Position numbers and translations under genes: made by a program
Part shown: positions 8,000 to 16,769 of the stretch, one piece after another
Layout of the letters: every line of letters starts with the position of its first letter
Position numbering within the stretch: position 1 is the stretch's first letter
Notes under the pieces: generated by a model
Seen by the model: only the letters and a program-made list of their open reading frames with translations
Databases searched by the model: none
Told to the model about the DNA's origin: nothing
NCBI GenBank assembly: GCA_020343655.1
Contig: CP070805.1
Location: forward strand, 947,889-1,009,796
Direction of reading: 5' to 3'
DNA: 61,908 nt
Source of the DNA: Promethearchaeota archaeon
GTDB taxonomy: Archaea > Asgardarchaeota > Lokiarchaeia > Sigyniarchaeales > SOKP01

Positions 8000-10162
8000 A
8001 TGACAAAAATTAAAAAACAAGATAACATGGATATGTCATTACCAGAAAGAGAATGGTCTCGCTTGAGGCGCGTTCCGCGACTTATTGTTTATGGATTTGG
8101 TATTGTTACACTCTTCTGGTATTTTTGGTGTATAATTGGTTTAGCTATTGGAATTATTTATTATATCTTCCTAAAAGATATTGCATGGAAAAGAAATGGG
8201 ATTGTATTAGCTTGTGCAATTGGTTTTATAACAATTTTTGTTCATTTTTATAAAGGACTTGCTCCTCTTACATTAATTATTTGGTTTAATGTAATTTTCA
8301 TTATATCATATGGAATAATACTTCTGATCTTAGAGATTTTAAAAAGAAAAAAAAGAACACTTAAAAAAATTATTCAATGGATCGGGAATTATCAGAAATT
8401 ATCAAATAAAAAGCGTAAAGCAATTGAATTAATGGTTATATTTATTCCTATCAGTTTATGGACCTCTGTGAGCATTGATTTAGGAGTTATGTTTGATAAC
8501 AGTCCTCAGCTCATATGGGTGAATGTCCCTACAATGGTTAAAATAAATGAAAGTTTTGATATTACTGTTGAAGCATGGGATCCTTTTGAACGTTTAAGCG
8601 CTGTGTATAGGGGGAGAGTTGAATTCTCAATAAAGTCATTTAATCTCACCAATTATGATTTAATTATAAATTCCCAAACAAATTTACCAGAACCTTATAC
8701 ATTTACTGGACAAGTATATGGATCCGATATTGCTTATGAAATTAGAGATGGAAAAGATAATGGAAGACATGCTTTTCAAGCAAGTATTAATACTCCAGGT
8801 ATTCATTATATTTTAGTAAATGATAGTAAAACTGGAAATACGTATTATAGCAATCCAATCATAGTTAAAAATTTCACATCCACAGAACCATTTATAGCCT
8901 GGGGAGATATTCATACTCATTCTCAACTTTCTGATGGTACAGGTACACCAGAACATTCATTTTATTTTGCTCGTTATATTGCTTGTCTTGATTTTTATGC
9001 ACTCACGGATCACGGAGAAATTATGTTGTTTGCTCCGTGGTCACTTGATCATCTAGAATCTTCTACAAATGCAGCTTATGAACCAAGTAAATTTGTAACA
9101 ATCCATGGAATAGAGTGGACTTGCGTTCGAACAGGTCATTATGTATGCATTTTCAGTGGAGATACATTATTAAAATCACCTATAATTGATTCATACTTTA
9201 CAGTTACTTCACCTCAAGCTTTATGGAATGTTCTTGATGATTTCACTTCAAAACATGGAGTTCGGGCACTTGCACTTCCGCATCATACAACAAAAAAAGC
9301 ATATATTCAAGATTGGACATATAATAACCCTAAATATGTTAAACTAGCAGAAGTATCTTCTGTTCATGGAGAATTCTTATTTGAACAACGGCATCCTTTA
9401 AATTATATAGCTGCTATTGATGAACCTCCAATATATACAAATGGTTCTTCAATAATCGATGCTTTTAACATGGGCTATAGGATGACTATGTATATAGCCA
9501 GCGATGAACATGATGGTCATCCAGGACATAGTTTAAGTCATAACAGAGCATATATAGGACATCAACGCCCTTATAGCTTGTGGCATACAAGAAATGAGCA
9601 TCCTTATCCGGGAGGTTTAACTGCCGTTTATGTAAATAATCTTACAAGAGAAGGAGTTTTCACTGGATTAGAAAATCAAAGAATCTATGCGAATTCGGAC
9701 CACGGACGCCCAATTCTCAACTTCCACATAAATGGTACAAAAGTTGGAGATGGCTCAACATTCATAGCTAGTAATCAAACGGAACATAGAAAAATAAGTG
9801 TCTTTCTATCTCAAGACGGAGCTCCAGTGGCGCAAAGATCTATAGCAGCATCAGTGACTCCCAATTGGATACCGAATTGGAATGCAGATATTGAAATTAT
9901 AAAAAATGGAAAATTATGGTATACCGAAAAAGTATCTACACCAATCGTTAACATCTCAATAATCGATACTGAACCTATTACTGGAGTATCATATGAAAAC
10001 AGTTGTATCAAAATAGGTAATAATTATTATACAAATCAATATAGTGATAATCCTATTGATCCAAGCAATTTAAATACAGGAGGTTATGATTATTATTTGA
10101 TTCGCGTTGTAGGAGAAAACGGAAGAATGTCTTATGCTGGCCCTATATGGATCGAATATTAA
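8000..10162 (+). CDS. Membrane-anchored PHP-domain (DUF3604-like) phosphoesterase
   Basis: The N-terminal 150 residues hold four or so hydrophobic segments, followed by one more near residue 150. A large extracellular part follows. PHP metal-binding motifs are clear: WGDIHTHSQLSDG near residue 302, then TDHGE, and later LPHHTTK and SDEHDGHPGHS. This arrangement matches DUF3604 proteins, annotated as PHP-type metal-dependent phosphoesterases of unknown substrate. A C-terminal beta-rich region closes the protein. The frame opens with a TTG at 7982; I prefer the ATG at 8000, with 8027 also possible. Location outside the membrane suggests it acts on an external phosphoester or lipid. Family confident, substrate unknown. 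Confidence 0.8.
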   Translation: MTKIKKQDNMDMSLPEREWSRLRRVPRLIVYGFGIVTLFWYFWCIIGLAIGIIYYIFLKDIAWKRNGIVLACAIGFITIFVHFYKGLAPLTLIIWFNVIFIISYGIILLILEILKRKKRTLKKIIQWIGNYQKLSNKKRKAIELMVIFIPISLWTSVSIDLGVMFDNSPQLIWVNVPTMVKINESFDITVEAWDPFERLSAVYRGRVEFSIKSFNLTNYDLIINSQTNLPEPYTFTGQVYGSDIAYEIRDGKDNGRHAFQASINTPGIHYILVNDSKTGNTYYSNPIIVKNFTSTEPFIAWGDIHTHSQLSDGTGTPEHSFYFARYIACLDFYALTDHGEIMLFAPWSLDHLESSTNAAYEPSKFVTIHGIEWTCVRTGHYVCIFSGDTLLKSPIIDSYFTVTSPQALWNVLDDFTSKHGVRALALPHHTTKKAYIQDWTYNNPKYVKLAEVSSVHGEFLFEQRHPLNYIAAIDEPPIYTNGSSIIDAFNMGYRMTMYIASDEHDGHPGHSLSHNRAYIGHQRPYSLWHTRNEHPYPGGLTAVYVNNLTREGVFTGLENQRIYANSDHGRPILNFHINGTKVGDGSTFIASNQTEHRKISVFLSQDGAPVAQRSIAASVTPNWIPNWNADIEIIKNGKLWYTEKVSTPIVNISIIDTEPITGVSYENSCIKIGNNYYTNQYSDNPIDPSNLNTGGYDYYLIRVVGENGRMSYAGPIWIEY

Positions 10163-10166
10163 ATAT

Positions 10167-10835
10167 TCACATACCTTCGATATCTAACAATTTCTTTATA
10201 TCACTTATAGTTATGTTAGATAAATCACTCACTACCAAGTTGGCATCAAGAAGTTCTTCTTTATCATGTGTAGTCGTCAGAGCAACAGATAACATCCCAG
10301 CTCTTTTTGCTGCTTCGATACCAACTGGTGCATCTTCAATCACTATACAATTTTTAGGATTAATGTTTAGATAATTAGCAGCCATTAAAAATACATCAGG
10401 TTCAGGTTTCCCCTTTTCAACCTCTGCTGCAGTAATAACAACATTAAAATACTTTTTAATTTTTAACTTAGTTAATAATAAATCCACATTTTCAGGGGGA
10501 CCACTTGAACCTACAGCCAATTTGAAGCCTTCTGATTTTAATTCTTTAATAATTCTTATTACGCCGGGTAAAGGTGTTAATTTATCCTTTACCATTTTCC
10601 GATAATATAATTCTTTTAGATTAGCCCATTTTACAACTAGATTGTTATCGACTTCTGAACCCACTAATTTTCGGATAATTGCAGGAGATTGTTGGCCAAA
10701 AGTCTCATTAAATAATTCTCTTGTAAACTCTAAACTGATTCCTTTGGCCATTTTTACCCAACTTTCAAAATGGAGTGAACCGGTATCTGCTAAAACTCCA
10801 TCCATATCAAAAATAACACAATAGTTATTAAACAT
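10167..10835 (-). CDS. HAD-superfamily hydrolase, beta-phosphoglucomutase-like
   Basis: HAD motif I is IFDMDGVLADTG at the N-terminus, with the nucleophile and acid/base aspartates. Motif II serine lies in AVGSSGPPENV, motif III lysine in VEKGKPEPDVF, and motif IV in CIVIEDAPVGIEAA. The helical cap between motifs I and II is of the C1 type seen in phosphoglycolate phosphatases and beta-phosphoglucomutases. The frame is open to a TTG at 10856, but the ATG at 10835 starts directly before the motif I strand and is preferred. It ends 5 bases from the convergent PHP gene. The acidic residue after motif I (DGVLADT) and the cap favour phosphosugar substrates; the exact one cannot be told. Confidence 0.85.
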   Translation of the reverse strand: MFNNYCVIFDMDGVLADTGSLHFESWVKMAKGISLEFTRELFNETFGQQSPAIIRKLVGSEVDNNLVVKWANLKELYYRKMVKDKLTPLPGVIRIIKELKSEGFKLAVGSSGPPENVDLLLTKLKIKKYFNVVITAAEVEKGKPEPDVFLMAANYLNINPKNCIVIEDAPVGIEAAKRAGMLSVALTTTHDKEELLDANLVVSDLSNITISDIKKLLDIEGM

Positions 10836-10915
10836 AGTATGAACTATAAACAACAATTGGGTAATTATTATAGATTAATATTAATTAATAAGAATTACAA
10901 ACAAAAAATAATACG

Positions 10916-11045
10916 GGCCTGGTAGTCTAGCTTGGATAGCTTGATATTCTTCCATTCCAAACAGGGCACTGGCTTGCGGAGCCAGAAGTCGAGGGTTCAA
11001 ATCATGTTGGGTTATACCTCATGAGAACACATCCCCCCCAGGCCA
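10916..11045 (+). tRNA. tRNA-Arg(GCG), interrupted by introns in the D-arm and T-arm
   Basis: The acceptor arms are GGCCTGG (10916-10922) and CCAGGCC (11038-11044) with discriminator A11045; CCA is not encoded. The anticodon arm is CTGGC-TTGCGGA-GCCAG (10969-10985), anticodon GCG (10976-10978), reading CGY Arg codons. B-box GGGTTCAAAT is at 10993-11002. A D-stem GTCT/GGGC forms only if about 25 bases (10939-10963) are removed; the flanks GCTT and GGGC could pair between three-base bulges, as in a relaxed bulge-helix-bulge. About 30 bases (11003-11032) interrupt the T-arm. Removing both gives a 75-nt tRNA, with one A-C mismatch in the T-stem. An alternative uses CCTC at 11017-11020 and implies two smaller T-side introns. 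Confidence 0.8.
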
Positions 11046-11082
11046 TTCTATCTGAATTCATGAACTTTTAATAATTCGTACT

Positions 11083-11853
11083 TTAAGTTATATAATTTAG
11101 TACTTCAGAGATATCATTAATTCTCAATAAATTGGGAACATTGATTTCTCTTTCAAACGGAAACTTATAAATTCTCTCACATAAAATTGTTTGCATACCC
11201 GCTCTATCTCCTCCTACAACGTCAACATATTCATCCCCACATACTAAACAATCATAATTTTCAGATAGTTCCATTTTTTTTAAAGTATAGAGAAAGATTT
11301 CAGGATCAGGTTTCCTTTTGCCAAATTCAGCAGAAGTTACAACTGCGTCGAAATATTCAAAAAGATTATATTCTTTTAATGAATTTTCAATTGTTTTATG
11401 ATGAGGATGGTTTGAGAGAACTGCCAATTTAATATGTTTATGTTTTGACAATTCTTCCAATGTTTCTTTTGTTTTAGGAAAAGGTTTCCATTCTTCACGC
11501 TCAAAAGAGTGATATATTTCAGCTAAGTTTTCATAAGTATCTTCATCAATATGATCTATATTATTAACTAAATTATCTTTTTCTAACGATTCTAATACTT
11601 CTTGATAAATAAAAGAAGTTGGAAATTCTATTTTTGTTTTAATACCCTCTCTCCAAAAACGTTGTCTCTTCTTAAAAAACTCCTTAACAAATAATTCGTC
11701 TGATATTCTTCCACTCCAAACTTGTTTTTCTTTTAATAATTTAATGGATTTTAATAAACCTTTTTTAAAACATTCAGTATATCTCTCTAGAGAGGGATTT
11801 TCAAAAAAAAATAAAGTAAAACCATAATCAAATATTATTCCTTTAATTATCAT
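11083..11853 (-). CDS. HAD-superfamily hydrolase
   Basis: Motif I reads IFDYGFTLFFF at residues 7-17, motif II serine is in LAVLSNHPHH, motif III lysine in FGKRKPDPEIF and motif IV in LVCGDEYVDVVGGDRAG. The 256-residue length and the long helical cap (about residues 20-110) fit the haloacid dehalogenase / phosphoglycolate phosphatase group. It differs strongly from the HAD gene on the other side of the tRNA and is not a recent duplicate. Substrate is unknown; phosphoester hydrolysis is expected. It ends 38 bases from the tRNA 3' end on the opposite strand. Confidence 0.8.
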   Translation of the reverse strand: MIIKGIIFDYGFTLFFFENPSLERYTECFKKGLLKSIKLLKEKQVWSGRISDELFVKEFFKKRQRFWREGIKTKIEFPTSFIYQEVLESLEKDNLVNNIDHIDEDTYENLAEIYHSFEREEWKPFPKTKETLEELSKHKHIKLAVLSNHPHHKTIENSLKEYNLFEYFDAVVTSAEFGKRKPDPEIFLYTLKKMELSENYDCLVCGDEYVDVVGGDRAGMQTILCERIYKFPFEREINVPNLLRINDISEVLNYIT

Positions 11854-11992
11854 CGTGTTAATAATTATAAAAACTAATTCTCAATTTTAATTTATCTGAA
11901 ATAAAATGAAAGTAAGCTGTATTTCGTTTCTGTTAAATACTTAATAAAAAACAAATTATTATCATAGGGATTTTATATTAGTGAGAAATTAT

Positions 11993-12526
11993 ATGTCGAT
12001 CGATAAATGGCTCTCTGAAAAGGATTCGAAAGAAGAAAGAATTAGAAGAGAGAAAGCCTTTAAGCGTCTTACGAAGGATGAAGTTCAAGAGTTAAAAAAA
12101 AAGAAAATTAGAGATGTGGTAAAAAAAGAGGTAAAAACTAATGGTGAAATTTCAGAAAGTGATAAAATTCTACAAGAAATAGTCGAATTTAAAGATTGGT
12201 TAAACCAGAGGACTTATCTAAAAGGAGATTTAGACAAAATTGAAACATGGATAAGAAATTTATATTCAACAATTAATTATGAATCTGAGAAGAAGGTAGA
12301 ATCAATTAATCATAATGAAAAAAAGGAATTAATTGAAAAGTATAGAGAGATACCAATAAGTTTACTAGATGAAAATACGAGGGTTGCCATAAATAAAAAG
12401 ATTCGTGGTACAAATAGAACAAATTCAGATAATTATTATTTGAGAAAATTAAAAAAAAATATTCAAGAAAAACTAAAAGAAGCAGAATATTATGAGACTT
12501 TAGATAAAATATTAAAGATATCTTAA
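11993..12526 (+). CDS. Small charged helical protein, unknown
   Basis: I do not recognise this protein. It is rich in Lys and Glu and predicted helical throughout, with a tryptophan-containing N-terminal motif (MSIDKWLSEKDSKEERIRR) and a central FKDWLNQRTYLKGDLDKIE stretch. There is no membrane segment or cysteine cluster. The frame is open to a GTG at 11981, but the ATG at 11993 is preferred. A TTTTATATTA element lies just upstream (11970-11979), too near for a leadered message with a normal TATA spacing, so the promoter assignment is unclear. It stands alone between the HAD gene and the sugar nucleotidyltransferase, 85 bases upstream of the latter on the same strand. Confidence 0.5.
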   Translation: MSIDKWLSEKDSKEERIRREKAFKRLTKDEVQELKKKKIRDVVKKEVKTNGEISESDKILQEIVEFKDWLNQRTYLKGDLDKIETWIRNLYSTINYESEKKVESINHNEKKELIEKYREIPISLLDENTRVAINKKIRGTNRTNSDNYYLRKLKKNIQEKLKEAEYYETLDKILKIS

Positions 12527-12611
12527 AAGTAGAAGGAAAATTCAAAATAATTTTTATTTTATCGATTTTTATATCTTTTATATTAATAATAAGACATCTT
12601 AAAATCTACAA

Positions 12612-13700
12612 ATGTTGCTTATTTGCCCTATCGCGGGCTCAGGAAGAAGACTTTTACCCTTCACATATTCCAAACCGAAAGCGTTTTTGAAAATAGCAGG
12701 GAAACGATTAATTGATCATATCTTAATAAAACTAAAAAATTCTTTTCCTCAGGGAACCAATGTATGCTTTATTGTTGGTTATAAAAAAAGACAGATAACA
12801 GAATATCTTAAAAAAAATCATTCAGATTATTTTAATATCCATTTTGTAGAGCAAAAACCACTAGGTTATGAAGCAGATGCCCCATATTTTAGTGGTCTTG
12901 GAGATGCGATTTTACTGGCTAAAAATCTTGCCGAGAATGATGACTGTTTCATATTTTTGAGTGATAGACTTCCTATAGAAGATTATTCACAAATCTTATT
13001 AAATTTTCACCAGGATATCTGTGATAGTGTGATAAATGTTAAACAAGTAGATAATCCTCAATTCTACGGTGTAATTGAATTAGATAAAAATGGGACTGTT
13101 AAGAATATTATAGAGAAACCTGAAATTCCTAAATCAAATTATGCAGTATCTGGTGTCTATTTATTTGGAATGAGTATAACACCACGCTTATTTGAGTTAT
13201 TAGCAGAGCAAAGTAAAATCCCATTAGAAAATGGTCAAGAACATCATTTAACTCCAGTTATACAGCAACTAATCGAAGAAGGATTTAAGTTCAAAATTAA
13301 TGAAATGCAAAAGGAGATATTAGATTTTGGCAGACCAGAAAGTTTAATAGCAGGTAATCGTCTGTTATTAGCTGAAATTAAAATCCAAGATCCAACATAT
13401 GATAAATTATTTCAATCTGGTAATATTCTTGATTCGAAAATTGTTCCACCTGTTTTTATTGGAGAAAACACAAAAATAACTGATTCAGTTATCGGTCCAA
13501 ATATATCAATAGGAGATAATGTTGTTTTGGATAAATGTATTTTATCTGAATCTGTTATCGGTGATGGAGCAAATCTAAAAAAAATAATTTCTTCAGAAAG
13601 TATTATAGGGGATTATTCTATTTTAGAAGATTTAATTAAAAAAAGTATTACGATTGGAGATTCCTCATATATAACTACTTCTAATATGAAATCTTTTTAG
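12612..13700 (+). CDS. NDP-sugar nucleotidyltransferase with left-handed beta-helix tail
   Basis: The N-terminal nucleotidyltransferase domain opens with PIAGSGRRLLPFTYSKPKAF, matching the GxGxRLxPxTxxxPK nucleotide-binding signature of glucose-1-phosphate thymidylyl- and uridylyltransferases. SDRLP near residue 119 supplies the metal-binding Asp, and GVIELD plus IIEKPEIP follow as in RmlA-type enzymes. From about residue 280 there are hexapeptide-like repeats (IGENTKI, IGPNISIGDNV, VIGDGAN, IIGDYS) of a left-handed beta-helix. The product would be a nucleotide sugar for glycan or glycolipid synthesis. It is one of three proteins of this superfamily in the window (also near 26.5 and 51 kb). 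The exact sugar cannot be told from sequence alone. Confidence 0.87.
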   Translation: MLLICPIAGSGRRLLPFTYSKPKAFLKIAGKRLIDHILIKLKNSFPQGTNVCFIVGYKKRQITEYLKKNHSDYFNIHFVEQKPLGYEADAPYFSGLGDAILLAKNLAENDDCFIFLSDRLPIEDYSQILLNFHQDICDSVINVKQVDNPQFYGVIELDKNGTVKNIIEKPEIPKSNYAVSGVYLFGMSITPRLFELLAEQSKIPLENGQEHHLTPVIQQLIEEGFKFKINEMQKEILDFGRPESLIAGNRLLLAEIKIQDPTYDKLFQSGNILDSKIVPPVFIGENTKITDSVIGPNISIGDNVVLDKCILSESVIGDGANLKKIISSESIIGDYSILEDLIKKSITIGDSSYITTSNMKSF

Positions 13701-13729
13701 TTTTTTAAAAAAAATTGATTAATTATGAG

Positions 13730-15160
13730 TTAATCAAATTGTGGTCTCTTATCTTGCCAAGGGGCAATTTCTTCAAAAGCTTTCGAAACTTGTAAGACCT
13801 TTAAATCATCATATCTATTTCCAACAATCTGCATTCCAATTGGTAATTCTTCACTTGACCAACCACATGGTATAGATGCTGCTGGATGTCCTGTGAAATT
13901 GAAAGGATAACCATGAGCAAACCATAATGTAAATGGGATAGCTTTTTCATTTATTTTTTCTGGGTATAATATACCTGATTCAAATGCAGGAATCGCGTTT
14001 GTAGGAGTAAGTAAAATATCATAATTTTTAAAATATTGATAACATGACTCATACAAATTTTTCCTTAAATCCATAGCTTGCATTATATCTTGTCCAGAAA
14101 AAGTATATCCTGCTTCCAATCCTTTTAAGAACTCAGGATCCAATTTATCTCGCCATTCTTTTAATTTTGATTTCAAATCATATGCCCAATATGAGGCAAA
14201 GTAAATATTCAAAACATAGGAGGGCTTTCTTAATTTAATCTTTGCTTTTTCTACAGTCCATCCAAATTGTTCAAATTTTTGGGCATTATCAAGAAAAACG
14301 TTTTCTACATCAGGATCTATAGCTTTTATAAATCCTAAATCTAAGGAATATCCAATCTTTAATTTATTAGGTTTCTCTTCAATTTCTTCATGATAATTAA
14401 TGTTTTGATCTGGTAAGGAATATCTATCTGCATTATGAGGTCCTTTTATTACGTCCAACATTAAGGCAGCATCTTTCACGTATCTAACAATTGGACCATA
14501 TTGATCAACCATAATTTCACTTAATAAACCTGGAGTAGGATGTACAGGAACTCTTCCAAAACTAGGTTTAATTCCATAAACTCCACAATAAGAACTAGGT
14601 GTTCTTATTGAGGTACCACCATCCGCTCCTAAGGCTAAATAACCCAAACCAGTAGCTATCGCTGCTGCAGCACCTCCACTTGAGCCTCCAGGGATTTTAT
14701 CTAAATTCCATGGATTCTTCGTTTTCCCAAAAACTAGATTATGTGTATCAGGCCAATAACCAAACTCAGACATATTTGTTTTTCCAAGAATCACACAACC
14801 TGCATTTTTAAGTCTTTCTACGCATACATCATCTTCATTAGGTATATAATTTTCATATATTTTTGAACCAAATGTTGTTCTTATCCCCTTAATGGGCATC
14901 TCATCTTTAATTGATATTGGTAATCCATGTAAAAGACCTAAATAATCCCCTTTTTTTATAATATTATCTGCTTTTTTCGCTATTTCTCTTGACCAATCAA
15001 ATGTGGGAGTACAATAGGCATTAATTATCGGATTGATTTTTTCGATTCTTTCGATAATTATTTCAGTTATTTCTTGCGAAGTAAATTCTTGAGTTTTAAT
15101 TTTGTCTCTCATTTCGCCAGCTGACATATAACAAATATCTTCTTTATTCATTTTTATCAT
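13730..15160 (-). CDS. Amidase (amidase signature family), copy 1
   Basis: The Ser-cisSer-Lys catalytic triad is visible: Lys in PISIKDEMP near residue 84, then GGSSGGAAAA with the cis-Ser and the nucleophilic Ser in ADGGTSIRTPS. The C-terminus PAASIPCGWSSEELPIGMQI is typical. Length 476 fits fatty-acid amide hydrolase or GatA-like amidases. No GatC or GatB gene is nearby, so a free amidase is more likely than a tRNA amidotransferase subunit. It is the last gene of a minus-strand run with a paralogous amidase 89 bases upstream, an aldehyde dehydrogenase and an SDR. The first 60 residues are almost the same as in the paralogue. Confidence 0.88.
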   Translation of the reverse strand: MIKMNKEDICYMSAGEMRDKIKTQEFTSQEITEIIIERIEKINPIINAYCTPTFDWSREIAKKADNIIKKGDYLGLLHGLPISIKDEMPIKGIRTTFGSKIYENYIPNEDDVCVERLKNAGCVILGKTNMSEFGYWPDTHNLVFGKTKNPWNLDKIPGGSSGGAAAAIATGLGYLALGADGGTSIRTPSSYCGVYGIKPSFGRVPVHPTPGLLSEIMVDQYGPIVRYVKDAALMLDVIKGPHNADRYSLPDQNINYHEEIEEKPNKLKIGYSLDLGFIKAIDPDVENVFLDNAQKFEQFGWTVEKAKIKLRKPSYVLNIYFASYWAYDLKSKLKEWRDKLDPEFLKGLEAGYTFSGQDIMQAMDLRKNLYESCYQYFKNYDILLTPTNAIPAFESGILYPEKINEKAIPFTLWFAHGYPFNFTGHPAASIPCGWSSEELPIGMQIVGNRYDDLKVLQVSKAFEEIAPWQDKRPQFD

Positions 15161-15249
15161 TAGTAAATAATTATTTTATTAATATAGAGAGTGATTGAGA
15201 TTAATTTAAATAATACATTATTGATTTTAAAGTGAAAATTTATATAAAT

Positions 15250-16719
15250 TTAGTTAAAAATTGGTTTTTTATCTTGCCATGGAGCAACTTCTTCGAATGC
15301 TTTCGAAACCTGTAGAACAGTAACCTCATCAAATCTTTTCCCAATTATTTGCATCCCTATTGGCAATCCTTCACTAGACCAACCACAAGGGATTGAAGCT
15401 GCTGGATGGCCACTCATATTAAAGGGATGAGTATAGGGTGAATAGGCTCCCCTGGTAACTTCTTTGCCTTCAATTTTAGGAGGAGAAGATACACCTAATT
15501 CAAAAGCAGGACATGCCATAGTAGGAGTAATTAAAATATCAAATTCTTTAAAGTGGTTGCATACACTGTCATAAATAGCTTCTCTTTTTATTTCTGCCAA
15601 ATAAATATCTTCAGCAGTAAGTTGAAAACCATCTTGAGCCAGTTGAACTAATCCTTGGTCTAAAATATCTCCATATTGCTCAACTATCGGTTTTATAAAA
15701 TATCCAATTCCATATGACCATATAGTATACCAAGTCGAACCATAGTTTTCCACAATTAATTTACCTCTAAGTGTTTTTCCGGAGGATAATAAATTGATCT
15801 TGCTTTTTTCAACGGACCAATTGAATTCTTCAAATTTTTTAACAGCATTTAGTACTGATTTCTCGACTTCAGAATGGATAATTTCTAGATTTCCTAAATC
15901 TATTACATATCCTATTTTCAGCTTTTTAGGTCTTTCTTCTAATGCATCATAGAAGCTATAAGTTGGTTTTGGTAAGGAATATCTATCTATATCATCAGCT
16001 CCAACTAGAATATCTAACATTAGTGCAGCATCTTTTACATATCTAACTAAAGGTCCCTTTTGAACGTAGGTACCCATGTTACCTTCTATTCTCATTGATG
16101 TTTGCGGGATACGTCCAAAAGTTGGTTTGATACCAAATAATCCACAAAAACTACTTGGAATTCGGATAGAACCTCCTCCATCTGAACCTTGAGTTAAAGG
16201 ACTTAATCCAGAAGCTGTAGCTGCTGCTCCACCCCCAGTAGATCCTCCCGCTGTCTTTTCTAAATTCCAAGGATTTTTCGTTGCGCCAAAGATTAAATTA
16301 TCAGTCACACCTTTATAACCAAAAGCAGGCATGTTTGTTTTCCCTAAAATAACTACACCTGCTTCCTTCAATCTTTTGACAGCGATATCATCTTCTAGTG
16401 CGATATAGTTTTCAAATGCTTTACAGCCAAATGTAGTTCTAATTCCTTTAACATCAATATTATCTTTGAAAGAAGTCGGTATACCATGTAATAATTCTAT
16501 TTTTTTTTCTCCTTTTTTTATCGCATTATCAGCTTTTTTTGCCATTTCTCTTGCTAAATCGAATGTAGTGGTACAATAAGCATTTATTATTGGATTTATT
16601 TTTTCGATTCTTTCAATTATAATTTCAGTTATCTCTTGTGAAGTGAGTTCTTGTGTTTTGATTTTGTCCCTCATTTCACAAGCAGACATATAACAAATAT
16701 CTTCTTTATTCATTTTCAA
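15250..16719 (-). CDS. Amidase (amidase signature family), copy 2
   Basis: A paralogue of the adjacent gene with its own intact triad: Lys in PTSFKDNIDVKG, cis-Ser in GGSTGGGAAA and nucleophilic Ser in SDGGGSIRIPS. It has 489 residues. Similarity to copy 1 is highest in the first 60 residues and in the last 50 (PAASIPCGWSSEGLPIGMQI onward), and lowest around residues 250-350, which in this family line the substrate pocket. That suggests two related amidases with different substrates. The start at 16719 gives MKMNKED; copy 1 starts MIKMNKED, supporting these starts. It lies 50 bases downstream of the aldehyde dehydrogenase on the same strand and is probably co-transcribed. Confidence 0.88.
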   Translation of the reverse strand: MKMNKEDICYMSACEMRDKIKTQELTSQEITEIIIERIEKINPIINAYCTTTFDLAREMAKKADNAIKKGEKKIELLHGIPTSFKDNIDVKGIRTTFGCKAFENYIALEDDIAVKRLKEAGVVILGKTNMPAFGYKGVTDNLIFGATKNPWNLEKTAGGSTGGGAAATASGLSPLTQGSDGGGSIRIPSSFCGLFGIKPTFGRIPQTSMRIEGNMGTYVQKGPLVRYVKDAALMLDILVGADDIDRYSLPKPTYSFYDALEERPKKLKIGYVIDLGNLEIIHSEVEKSVLNAVKKFEEFNWSVEKSKINLLSSGKTLRGKLIVENYGSTWYTIWSYGIGYFIKPIVEQYGDILDQGLVQLAQDGFQLTAEDIYLAEIKREAIYDSVCNHFKEFDILITPTMACPAFELGVSSPPKIEGKEVTRGAYSPYTHPFNMSGHPAASIPCGWSSEGLPIGMQIIGKRFDEVTVLQVSKAFEEVAPWQDKKPIFN

Positions 16720-16769
16720 TCTTGAGATTAATTTTTTTGAATTTTTAGATCTAAAGAAGTAAATTAAAA

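Noticed and set aside
9811..10011. Minus-strand frame within the PHP-domain gene
   Set aside because: A shadow frame of the strong plus-strand gene with codon pattern set by the latter.
13730..16719. GatA subunit of a tRNA amidotransferase
   Set aside because: No GatB, GatC, GatD or GatE genes nearby and two copies in a catabolic-looking run with ALDH and SDR.
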